Below are positions 55,585 through 64,000 of a DNA stretch of 64,000 bases, piece after piece. The notes beneath the pieces are model-generated. The model was not told the DNA's origin. It saw only the letters and a program-made list of their open reading frames with translations, and made no database searches. Position numbers and translations under genes: made by a program. The DNA comes from Salvia splendens (taxonomy: Eukaryota; Streptophyta; Magnoliopsida; Lamiales; Lamiaceae): positions 7,502,001-7,566,000 of the forward strand of contig NC_056052.1 of the NCBI RefSeq assembly GCF_004379255.2, given 5' to 3'. Positions within the stretch are counted from its first letter, which is position 1; the number at the start of each line of letters is the position of its first letter.

Positions 55585-56451
55585 CTTCCTCCGTCTCATG
55601 TTACTTGACACACTTCCTTTACGCAGTCATTTTAAAAAAATGATGATAAATAGTTTGAGTGGAGAAAACGTAGAGTAAGTGAGAGAATAAGAAGAGTCTT
55701 CTCTACATTATTCTCTCTTACTACTCCGGCAAGACCTCCGGTCGGGGAGGCGCTGCCTTCACTGCCAGTTACGCCTCCAGTCGGGGAGGCGCCGCCTTCG
55801 CTGCCAGTTACGCCTCCGGTCAGGGGAGAGGCGCCTACGCTTCCGACGGGTTCGCCTATGTGGGACCGGCAGATGTACGACCATAGATGGTGGATCCCTT
55901 CATCATCTCGGGCTGATTGTCGAGATCTACGGCGGAAATTGCTCAATATACGACCTCTACCCCGGGAACTTGTCGAAATACGACCTCTTCCCCGGGAAGC
56001 GGTCGAAATACGCCCTCTACCGCGCGTGCCTGCTGTAACACGAATGAGGCGAGGGTTAACCAACCATCGCCATCGGCGAGGGGGTTGCGTGGTTGTCTCT
56101 GGTTGTTGGCGATGTGCGAGCGGTCCATTGTTTGGGGTCGGCGAAATGAGAGAAGAGGAGAGCGGCAAATGTTGGGCGGCGGCGGATTTCACATCTAGGG
56201 TTGCAAGTTGAAGAAGTGAGAAGTGGAGGATTTTGTGTAGAGAGAGAAGAAGAATGTGGCTAATGAGAAGAAGGGTTGGAGCGATTTTTTTTCATACTTT
56301 AATTAACGTAATTAAGTGTAATAAGGGTTGTTTATAAATATGACTAAATGACCATTAAATATGCTAATTATTTCCTTATTTGGAAACAACTCAACTATAA
56401 AGAAACTTCCTGAAATGGTAAAATGACTCAATTATGAAGAAACAGATGGAT
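55585..56451 (-). mobile_element. Mariner/Stowaway-like element with repeat-coding ORF
   Basis: The ends CTTCCTCCGTCTCATG and (reverse complement) AATCCATCTGTTTCTTC resemble Stowaway/mariner termini with TA flanks, and both sides share a TGACTCA/AGTCATTTTA motif. The 860-bp element carries one GC-rich ORF on the minus strand. I could not identify mariner transposase motifs. Boundaries are tentative. Confidence 0.45.
55632..56192 (-). CDS. Repeat-containing ORF of unknown function
   Basis: A 186-codon frame starting MKSAAAQHLPLSSSLIS. Its middle holds three tandem RGRGRI repeats (GTRGRGRISTASRGRGRIST, then SSRGRGRI) and its end three copies of GGVTGSEGGASPT. The DNA repeats are clear too: about 48-bp units at 55717-55830 and 27-bp units at 55950-56030. 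An RGR-rich region could bind nucleic acid, but the repeats may simply be expanded microsatellite-like DNA that stays open by chance. I do not recognise a family. Confidence 0.35.
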   Translation of the reverse strand: MKSAAAQHLPLSSSLISPTPNNGPLAHRQQPETTTQPPRRWRWLVNPRLIRVTAGTRGRGRISTASRGRGRISTSSRGRGRILSNFRRRSRQSARDDEGIHHLWSYICRSHIGEPVGSVGASPLTGGVTGSEGGASPTGGVTGSEGSASPTGGLAGVVRENNVEKTLLILSLTLRFLHSNYLSSFF

Positions 56452-56459
56452 TATATTTT

Positions 56460-57035
56460 TTCTCCATTTTAAATATTTATTATTCAATCCATCCCTTAAT
56501 ATGTGTCCCACTATGACCTGGCACAGACTTTAAGAAATGTAAAAAAAAGTGGATTGAAAAAGTTAGTAAAATGTGGGTCCTAGTTTCATATATTCCCTTC
56601 GTCGAAATGAAACATTTACTTTTCGGCATGAGATTTTTTGTAGTATTGTTTTGTTTATAATGATGGGAGGATAAAGTAAGAAAGATGAAAAGGTAGACAT
56701 GATGTTATTTCCATTTTTGAAAATGTTTCATTTTTAATTGGACAATCTAAAAATGAAAACGTTTCATTTTTAATGGGACAACACAAAAAGAAAAATGTTT
56801 CATTTGTAATGGGACATGTGAGTATTAGTTTTCTAAAATGAGTGAGAATGAGTTAGTGGAATATGAAGTCAACTACTAAAAATAGTAAAAATGAAGCGAA
56901 ACAATTAATAGGAGATGAATCAAAATGGAAAACTGAGACATATAACGGGAAACGAAAAAAGTAAGTATCATTTTTCTATGATGACTGCGAAAAAGAAGTG
57001 TGTCATGCATGGTGGGATGAAGAGATGAGATATCC
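56460..57035. other. Intergenic with MITE-like AT-rich repeats
   Basis: The phrases GTTTCATTTTTAATGGGACAA and GTTTCATTTGTAATGGGAC occur near 56765 and 56798 with TCCATCCCTT and CCCTTCGTCGAAATG edges. These are fragments of Stowaway-like MITEs; no gene. Confidence 0.45.
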
Positions 57036-57038
57036 TTA

Positions 57039-59088
57039 GAGCATCCACAATGGTTTTGGACAAGCAATAGCCCAGCCATAGCCTAGCCACAAACTCCTCC
57101 TGCCACATCAGCAGTCCTAAAAACTCCTCCTGCCACATCAGCAGGACAAGAAACTGGACAAGCAATAGCTCAGCCATAGCTTAGCCACAATAAACAAAAT
57201 TATAAAAACAAATAATTAACAATCACACAAAATAAGGAATTACATTTTCGACACAGATACGGGAATACTCAATAATAATATTAAAATTTAAAAAGTTCAT
57301 TAATTAAAAAAAAGTACATTGATTTTTAAAAAAATACATAAATAAAAAAATCATCCTCCACACATGAGCCCCCCGCCTCCGCCTCCGCCTCACTCCTCGC
57401 CGTTGTCGCCGCTATCCGGGACCCCCAAATCTGCTGCATCTGAGCCCGCGTCTGAGGCCCCCACCTGTGCCGCGGTGGAGGTTAAATCGGCCTGCATACT
57501 CACGAGCATCACGTGGAGAAAACTCTTCTCCTCGGGGTCGGTTGCCGCCCTCCATTCAGCTAAGACCTTCCACATCTGAGAGCGCGTTTATTGACGCGCG
57601 AAGAAGGCGAGGTCGGCTGTCGACTGGCCAACAGGGGGGGATGCCGACTGGACCTCCTGAGAGGCCTGGCGAGCCCGTTGCGCCCGCCTTTGACCAATCG
57701 AGCGAGTGCAGCGAGCAAACACGGGAGGGGTCTGGAACTCCTGTGCATCCTCGGGGAGGTCGTGGGAACCGCCGCTGCTGCTGCCGCCGCTGTAATCACT
57801 GGTATAGTTCAGGCACTGCTTCTTCGGCCAGCCAGCGTCGACACCTGCCCGAAACTTCTCGGAGTCCATCAGCACCTCATAGCATTTCCAGTAGGTGAAC
57901 TCCTTGTAAAGCTCGGGCACGGGGAAGGCTTTCTCCGCTATCCTCCTGCAGTCCTCGTCAGTTTGGCCACTGGTCTGCATTCGGAGGGCGTTGGTGTACA
58001 AGCCCGAAAATCGGGAGACCCCAGCCCGGATTCGGTCCCACCCCTTCCGGCACTCCTCCCCGCTGCGTGGCCTCCCCTCCGGGCAAAATGCATTGTAGGT
58101 TGCTGCTATTTTAGCCCACAAGTTGACGATCCTCTGATTGTTCGAGGCGAGGGGATCACCGCAAACACTCACCCACGCCTTGGACAGCGCGACGTTCTCC
58201 GCGTCCGTCCACTTCCTCCGTGCTGGGCTGTCGTCACCAGCCGGCTGCGACGACTCGCCGACCACCCTCTTCCCCTTCTTCTTCTTTGGCGCGCCCCGAC
58301 CCCGCCCTACTCCTCCCGTTTGAACGGGAGTGTCCGCATCCCCGAGATCTATCCCCAACTCCTCTAAGGAGAAAGTATCACACCCAGTGAACTGCGTCTC
58401 CGCCGGGGTCGATGTGTGCGAAGAAGCAGTCACAAAATCAAAACTGGGGCGATAGACGTTGTCCCCCCCCCGGCGTCCCCTACATCCCCGGGTACCCCGG
58501 CATCGTATGCATCCCCGGTGCCCACCCCGACATCAACTGCATCCCGGGTTGCATCCCCGGTACCCCCTGCCCGCCCGGCATCGTCGGCCCGCCCTGCATC
58601 GCCGCCCCCCGGCATCCCCTGCCATCCCGGCATACCACCCCCGGATGCCATCCCGAGCATCATCTGCTGCCAAGGGTACATGTTGTAGTACCCGGCCATC
58701 AGACCCCATCCACCTCCCACGGGTACCATGGGAGTTTGAGACCCGCTCGTCCCTGGAGTAGGCTCGTTGTTGTGCTCTATTTCGCGTTGTTGCTCTTGTA
58801 CAGAAATTAAGATAGAGAGAATACTCGTTAAAACAAGTGGTGTAAATGAAAATGACGTGCAAATCGCTTATATATAGTGTTTCGAAAATTAAATTAAAAA
58901 AATTCAGCTTGTCGATCGCTCGCCGATCAGGAGCCTGCAATGGCGTCCAGCCAATCGGCGAACGCATCGGCGTGCGCTCGCCGTTTTTCTCGTCGATTTG
59001 GCGCTCGCCGGCTGCAATGGTTCAGCGAGCAGACCGGCGAGCGCCAGAGATCGGCTAGCAGGTGGGCTCGCCGCCATTGTGGATGCTC
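57039..59088 (-). mobile_element. PIF/Harbinger-type element with Myb/SANT-like ORF only
   Basis: GAGCATCCACAATGG at the left and CCATTGTGGATGCTC at the right are exact 15-base inverted repeats. The flanks are TTA and TAA. It carries a Myb/SANT-like gene on the minus strand and no transposase. The left subterminal region holds the repeat AACTCCTCCTGCCACATCAG twice (57090-57145), and the right subterminal region is rich in CGCTCGCC motifs. Confidence 0.88.
57588..58797 (-). pseudogene. Harbinger Myb/SANT-like ORF1 (N-terminal repeat region shifted)
   Basis: The 281-codon frame 58433-57588 contains RRKWTDAENVALSKAWVSV, NNQRIVNLWAKIAATYN and EECRKGWDRIRAGVSRFSG (a trihelix/SANT-like DNA-binding domain), then FTYWKCYEVLMDSEKF and a basic tail. 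It is open from MTASSHTS on. Upstream, on the same strand, a Gly/Met/Pro-rich segment (PVGGGWGLMAGYYNMYPWQQ) coded by a GGGATGCCGGGG-type tandem repeat runs in a different frame, so indels in the repeat separate the N-terminus from the main body. The main body may still be translatable from its own Met. Confidence 0.75.
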
Positions 59089-59412
59089 TAATCGAACGTA
59101 TGTAGAATTTGCAGCGACCACTAATAGGATAAATTGTACTCCATAAATTATTCAAAATAAAGAATTCTCAAACATGACACTTATCATTTTCAAATCAAAT
59201 AGAGACAGACACAGTATCTCGTAACCATATATGTGTTGGGGATTGAATCGGTGATCATGACTGTTTTAGGTTGTGTATATCAATAATCAATATCATGTCT
59301 CTATTGTGATTTAAAATTGATTTAATTAAAGACGAAATTATTAGATATAAAAAATGTAACTGCAATTAAATACTCGTATATCTGATTTTCTACTAAGTGG
59401 AAACGTACATAA

Positions 59413-61432
59413 GAGCATCCGCAACGCATCTCGCTGGCGTCTCGGTCTCATCTCGGAGAGACAAGACGGCCGCGAGACAGCGTTGCAGCCTTCTGTCTCG
59501 GTCCCGTCTCACCGAGCGTCTCGTCCCAGAGGGACGGTTTGCGCGATAGCTCGCCACACACCAACGCCACGTGGCGCGCGCTGGCGTTGCGCGTGACGCC
59601 CACTCGTCGGCCCGCGAGTGGGCGTCGTCACACTGACGCAATAAATCATTTTTTTAAAAAAAAATCGATTTTAAAAAAAAATTATTTTTTTTTAAAAAAA
59701 CCGTAATATTACCGTTGAACGGCAAAAAAATTTATTTTTTTTATTTTTTTATTCTATAAATACTCCTCTTTCATTATCATTACACACACAAACACACATC
59801 TATTCTTCTCAAATCATCTGTCTTTCCTCTCCAATTTTCATGTCAAATCATCTCTTTTATTCTTCTCCCAAATTTAAATCATTTATGGATCCATTTGAGC
59901 AATTGCGTCGCATAATGAAAGAATCGCTAGCAGAAGACTTACGTCGGGCGCCTCCAAGGCGATCCCGGACTTAGATTCATCGTAACCGGGAGGAAGCCGC
60001 GGCAAGGTTGGTACGCGACTACTTTTGTGACTACCCGGTATGGGGAGAGACCTACTTCCGTCGCTGTTCCCGCATGCGGAAACAACTATTTATGCACATC
60101 GCAAATACGTTGGCAGCCCGGGAAGAGTTCTTCCAAGAATGTTCGACGCCGTTGGCCATCCCAGTTACACGACGCTACAGAAATGTACTGCAGCAATCCG
60201 TCAGCTTGCTACTGGACAAACGACGGTTGTGTTCGACGAATATCTGCACATTGGGGAAAGCACAGGGAGAATGTGTCTGATAAACTTCTGCAAAGGCGTC
60301 CGAGAAGCCTTCACCGACGAATTTCTCCGGAGACCAAGCACGGCAGATTGTCAGTTTCTGCTCCGACTTCATGAAGAAGTGCACGGATTCCCCGGGATGC
60401 TTGACAGCGTTGATTACATGCATTGGCAATGGAAGAATTGCCCTGTGGCGTGGAGGGTGTCATACACGAGCGGCGACAAAGGCACCCACCCCACTGTTAT
60501 ACTGGAGGTCGTTGCCGACTACCGACTATGGATTTGGCATGCGTATTTCGGGGTCCCCGGATCGAACAACGACGTCAACGTGCTCAACCAATCCGACCTC
60601 TTCACCGAAGTTTTAAATGATAAAGCGCGGCCATCAACTTCATCACTAACAACCGGCAGTATAAATTGGGGTACTATCTTGCCGACGGCATCTACCCGAA
60701 GTGGCCAACCTTCGTGAAGACGTTCAACAGGCCGGTGAACGAAAAACAGGCTCTTTTTGCGCAGAAGCAAGAGGCTGCTCACAAGGATGTGGAGAGAGCG
60801 TTCGGGGTTCTCCAAGCTCGCTTCAACATTATCAAAGCCCCGGCTCGTACGTGGTTTATGGAGAATATGGTCGACATCATGTATACGCGCATAATCTTGC
60901 ACAACATGATTGTCGCCAACGAAGGACCTGAGGCGGGAAATTGGTTCGACCTTGAAACCCCGAGAAGCTCTACCGCAAGTAGTCCGCCTCGCAGTGGAGT
61001 GCATCCGTCTATGCAAGATCGGTTGTCTATTCGGGCAAGGACACGTGATTCTACCGCCCACGCCCAACTCCAAGATGATCTAATGGAGCACATTTGGGCA
61101 AACTTTGGCAACCAGTAGAGTGCGCGGAAGAAATTAAACTATGTATTTTTAATTTTTTTAGGATTTTAATTATGTGTTTTTTTTTTATTTTTTGAATTTT
61201 AAGTTGTAATTTTATTTTATTTAATGAAGCGTGTTTTTATTAATTGAATTTGTTAGAAATAAAAATAAAAAATAAAGTTGAATGAATAGTTAAGGGATGA
61301 GATGATTAAGAGATGGAGGGTTGCAGGTGTTGTCTCTTAGTTAAGAGATGGAATGAAAAGTACAAGGAGCCCATGAATAATTGAGAGATGAGACGGTTAA
61401 GAGACGGATAAGAGTCGGCGTTGCGGATGGCC
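59413..61432 (+). mobile_element. PIF/Harbinger-type element with broken transposase
   Basis: The ends are GAGCATCCGCAACGC and GCGTTGCGGATGGCC, flanked by TAA on both sides (59410-59412, 61433-61435). Length 2020 bp. A TATAAATA box lies near 59756, the ORF begins at 59885, and the 3' 180 bases match those of the elements at 8869 and 9745. No Myb/SANT-like ORF is present. Confidence 0.9.
59885..61118 (+). pseudogene. Harbinger (PIF) DDE transposase, frameshifted
   Basis: MDPFEQLRRIMKESLAED at the start, an in-frame TAG at 59972, a frameshift near 60150 and another near 60630. The family landmarks are all visible: TGQTTVVFDEYLHIGEST, D in LDSVDYMHWQWKNC, D in GSNNDVNVL, and E in DVERAFGVLQARF, followed by IILHNMIVANEG and a C-terminal end LMEHIWANFGNQ. 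This last is close to the intact transposase at 51185-52471 (LINHMWAKFGNE). Dead copy. Confidence 0.9.
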
Positions 61433-61435
61433 TAA

Positions 61436-61993
61436 AAGCAAATATAGAGCACTCCCATTTGGAAATGATTACAATGCACTCGACTACTACATTATTCCTT
61501 CAATTCAAAATCTGTCGTTATTAAAATTCAAGTGTCATTGGCGGGCTATCCTAAAAAGGTCAACATTAATTGGATTTTAAAGAAGACAACAAAAGTGATA
61601 ATGAAAGTTTTCTTTTGCATCAGGAAGAGGCACTGCTATCTTTATTATTCATTCTATCATATTAAAAATAAACGGTTTTTTATTGGATTAACCCATTAAT
61701 AAAAAAATTTAAATATAAATAAAATTATTTTTAATTTTTTCGGTCTCTTACTTTATTCTATATTTATTACTCAAAACACAAAACTATATAAAATCTTATA
61801 CCGAAAGTAAATATTTTATATTTAATGGGACGGAGAGATTATAAGAATTCAGCAGCCTTTGAGCCTTAAGCGCGACTCGAGCCTCTGATTCTCTCTTCTA
61901 CAATGGTGGCGAGCCATCGACAAATAAGAGTGACTTTTTATTTGAGTCAGCGATGCTAATGCTCTAAGTCATGAATTTGAATCACTAAGTATT
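61436..61993. other. Intergenic with Stowaway-like edge
   Basis: GGGACGGAGAGATTATAA near 61830 is the right end of a decayed Stowaway-like MITE; no gene seen. Confidence 0.4.
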
Positions 61994-62390
61994 GCCCGTA
62001 GGGGTAGCACAGTTGGCAACGGAGGGGTAGATCTTACTGCAATGAGCATGAGTTTGATCCCACTACTGCAGTGTAGTTGCTTCCATCTCTCAGGCACAAG
62101 TGTGAGGCCTTGGGAGATGGACTTCTGGCAGCCAGTGGGTTAAGGCCTCCCCCTTAACGGGCTACTGCGTACCTTGATTGAACCCCCTCACATGATGTCG
62201 GGCCGCAGGGTGGAGGCCCCTAAGGCGATTTCTCTCAGACACAAATGTGAGGCCTTGGAAGATGGACTCCTGGCAGCCAGTGGGTTAAGACCCCCCTTAA
62301 CGGACTACTGCATATCTTGATTGAACCCCCTCACATAATGTCGAACCGGAGTGTGGGGACCGGCAAGGCGATGAAATCCCCTTTTTTTGC
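61994..62390 (+). repeat. tRNA-headed SINE-like element with duplicated body
   Basis: An A box TAGCACAGTTGG (62005-62016) and B box AGTTTGATCCC (62051-62061) open the element. The body then repeats: 62086-62230 and 62231-62376 are about 85% alike, sharing GTGAGGCCTTGG, CAGCCAGTGGGTTAAG and TTGATTGAACCCCCTCACAT (20 bases). It ends in a T run (62382-62388). Confidence 0.75.
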
Positions 62391-62399
62391 CCGAATGAA

Positions 62400-63610
62400 T
62401 ACTAAAGTATTCAATACATGTGAATGTGAATACATGCATTGTTACTGAAAGAAAATAAAAATATTAAAAGTCAACAATTCTTTAAATGCAAAAATTTAAT
62501 TAAATCTATAACTTGCGCTGCCTTTAAAAAATTAATATATTTATTTGTCAAATTAAAAAAAATTGGATAGACGATGGACTGCAATACATGAGTACATCAG
62601 TTGTAAACTTATTATACTACTGTCTACTCTAATAAATATTGCAAAATTCATTCAAACTTGCATATTGCTGCAATTTCGACTATCCACGTGCATATGTCAA
62701 AGATATACTTCACCTATATATATATACGTTAAAATTGATTCAATATTTAATTTCAATGTGATGTTTACAAAATCAAATTGAAGAATACGAACAATTCCCT
62801 CTATATTCCCTTTTCTTTTGTAGTTAGTGTCAAAACGAGGGTTAAATGAATTGACTTTTTTGTAATAGATGATGAATGCCATTGATTAAGCTAAAAAATA
62901 TTATGATCTGCACATACAAAATTTGAATCATAACAATAACTTAAAGCAAGAGTTAAAACACAATTACCATAACCTATTTAAAACACCATTTTTATGATAT
63001 TACCGTTACTCTACAACCTCCTCAGCTAAATGATGCAGTAGTAATATTTCAAAAACTTTTATATGAAAATTGATTGAATATTACCTTAAAACAAAAAGTT
63101 GTGATCGACCTCTTCCATCAAGCTTGATTACCTTAAATACAGTTTGATTTATTTAAGATCCACAAGATAAGATGTTCATTAATCTATAAATTTATCATTC
63201 ATGACCAGAATGACTAGAAACTATTAATAATTAACACCTTTCTATCTTTTAACTATTCATAATATACAAGATAATCACTGAAATCCTTCCAATAGAAACT
63301 TAACTAATCTATGATTGATAATACTTTTAGCTCTAAGACTAATAATTTCAATCATTCAATCGCAAATGTTATGTACCAATCAGTCAAGTACAAATATTTG
63401 TATCTTAAAAAAAATCTTTTTTATAAAATTACATTAGCATACGAAGCAAAAAACGAATCTTTGGTTCAAATTTCTCCTACATAATGATTCTGTATCTTAT
63501 CTATTTAAGTTAATTTTTTATATAAAAAACACTAATTAAGATTTAAATCTTCAATTAACCTAATTTTGGTGTGCAAAATTTAGCTGAAATGCGATGAAAA
63601 CGCAGAGACA
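62400..63610. other. AT-rich intergenic
   Basis: No gene, RNA or clear repeat found. Confidence 0.5.
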
Positions 63611-63617
63611 CCACATT

Positions 63618-63646
63618 TCTCTCTCTCTCTCTCTCTCTCTCTTTCT
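63618..63646. repeat. (TC)n microsatellite in 5' leader
   Basis: About 14 TC units, followed by more CT-rich runs to 63745, upstream of the start codon at 63825; typical of plant core promoters and leaders. Confidence 0.85.
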
Positions 63647-63824
63647 GCATAACCAACCAACCCACACCACCAATCCTACTATTTTACCATTTTTTTTCCA
63701 CCATTTTCAAACGCACTACACCTCTCTCTCTCTCCCCCTCTCTCTACCTCCATAGAGATTCCGATTCGGTGAGAGAGAGAATCGTTAATTCGAGCCCTCA
63801 ATCAATTTTCCCAACTAAACAATC

Positions 63825-63924
63825 ATGCCTTCAGGCGCCAAGAAGCGAAAAGCTGCTAAGAAAAAGCAGGGAGCTCAGCCCAACAGCAACAATCCCAATC
63901 CGTCCCTTGCTGCTTCCACTCAAG
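63825..63924 (+). CDS. First exon of a gene cut by the window edge
   Basis: ATG at 63825 begins MPSGAKKRKAAKKKQGAQPN, a Lys/Arg-rich stretch that could act as a nuclear localisation signal. It ends at CAAG|GTATAA (donor at 63925). An intron-like T-rich sequence follows to the end of the window. Only 33 codons are visible, so the family cannot be named. The 5' leader with CT repeats and the clean donor make a real gene likely. Confidence 0.65.
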
Positions 63925-64000
63925 GTATAAAAATCCGAGCTTTATTTCGAAAAAGATTGTTTTTTTATTTGTTTATTTGAAGCCACACAGTCCCATGTGC

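Noticed and set aside
57591..58367. 258-codon + strand frame
   Set aside because: Shadow of the minus-strand Myb/SANT-like ORF in GC-rich DNA; no domain seen in this frame.
61969..61985. GCTCTAAGTCATG as right end of a seventh Harbinger-type element
   Set aside because: TIR-like GAGCATTAGCATCG reads leftward, but no convincing matching left end was found between 61436 and 61900.
1..64000. CRISPR arrays, operons, bacterial or organellar insertions
   Set aside because: All tandem repeats are minisatellite or transposon-derived, and genes are spliced and plant-like; no prokaryotic or plastid/mitochondrial gene was recognised.

Overview
The window looks like nuclear DNA of a flowering plant, most likely a eudicot. 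The evidence is spliced genes of plant-only families (a WRKY factor, a two-pore K+ channel, a GBF-interacting protein, a FEY-like dehydrogenase), canonical GT-AG introns, plant LTR retrotransposon lineages (Athila-type gypsy, Copia), and dense Stowaway, Tourist and Harbinger elements in AT-rich intergenic DNA. I cannot fix the species from sequence alone.

Layout. 1-8.8 kb: decayed Athila-type Ty3/gypsy element on + (RT/RNase H, integrase, a long post-integrase ORF, 3' LTR). 8.87-11.6 kb: two abutting PIF/Harbinger-type elements. 11.6-14.0 kb: 5' LTR, primer-binding site and gag of a second gypsy element of the same LTR family on -. 14.0-14.4 kb: Copia RNase H scrap. 14.9-16.6 kb: WRKY gene (-). 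17.8-23.4 kb: young Copia element with a nested small LTR element and an internal inversion, sitting inside a Stowaway-like MITE. 24.4-26.1 kb: compact non-autonomous LTR element with one open ORF. 26.8-30.2 kb: Mutator-like element remnant with Ulp1-protease fragments. 30-34.5 kb: AT-rich intergenic DNA with small repeats. 34.6-36.1 kb: TPK potassium channel (-). 37.8-38.3 kb: 119-bp minisatellite. 38.6-40.3 kb: Harbinger element with a Myb/SANT-like ORF. 40.8-46.7 kb: GIP1-like gene (-). 47.4-49.7 kb: FEY-like short-chain dehydrogenase (-). 50.9-53.6 kb: MITE containing a Harbinger element with an intact transposase. 54-56.5 kb: TA-targeting elements, a long foldback and a repeat-coding element. 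57.0-59.1 and 59.4-61.4 kb: two more Harbinger elements, one with a Myb-like ORF and one with a broken transposase. 62.0-62.4 kb: SINE-like element with a duplicated body. 63.8 kb: first exon of a gene running off the right edge.

The host genes are unrelated single-copy-type genes with no common pathway. The most coherent theme is the Harbinger set: six elements with 3-bp TTA/TAA flanks, three carrying only transposase sequence and three carrying only the Myb/SANT-like partner ORF. Elements of both kinds share near-identical 3' ends. This suggests a two-component transposon whose genes sit on separate cross-mobilised elements. The Copia locus is a second highlight: inverted LTRs and inverted target-site duplications record an inversion of about 4 kb.
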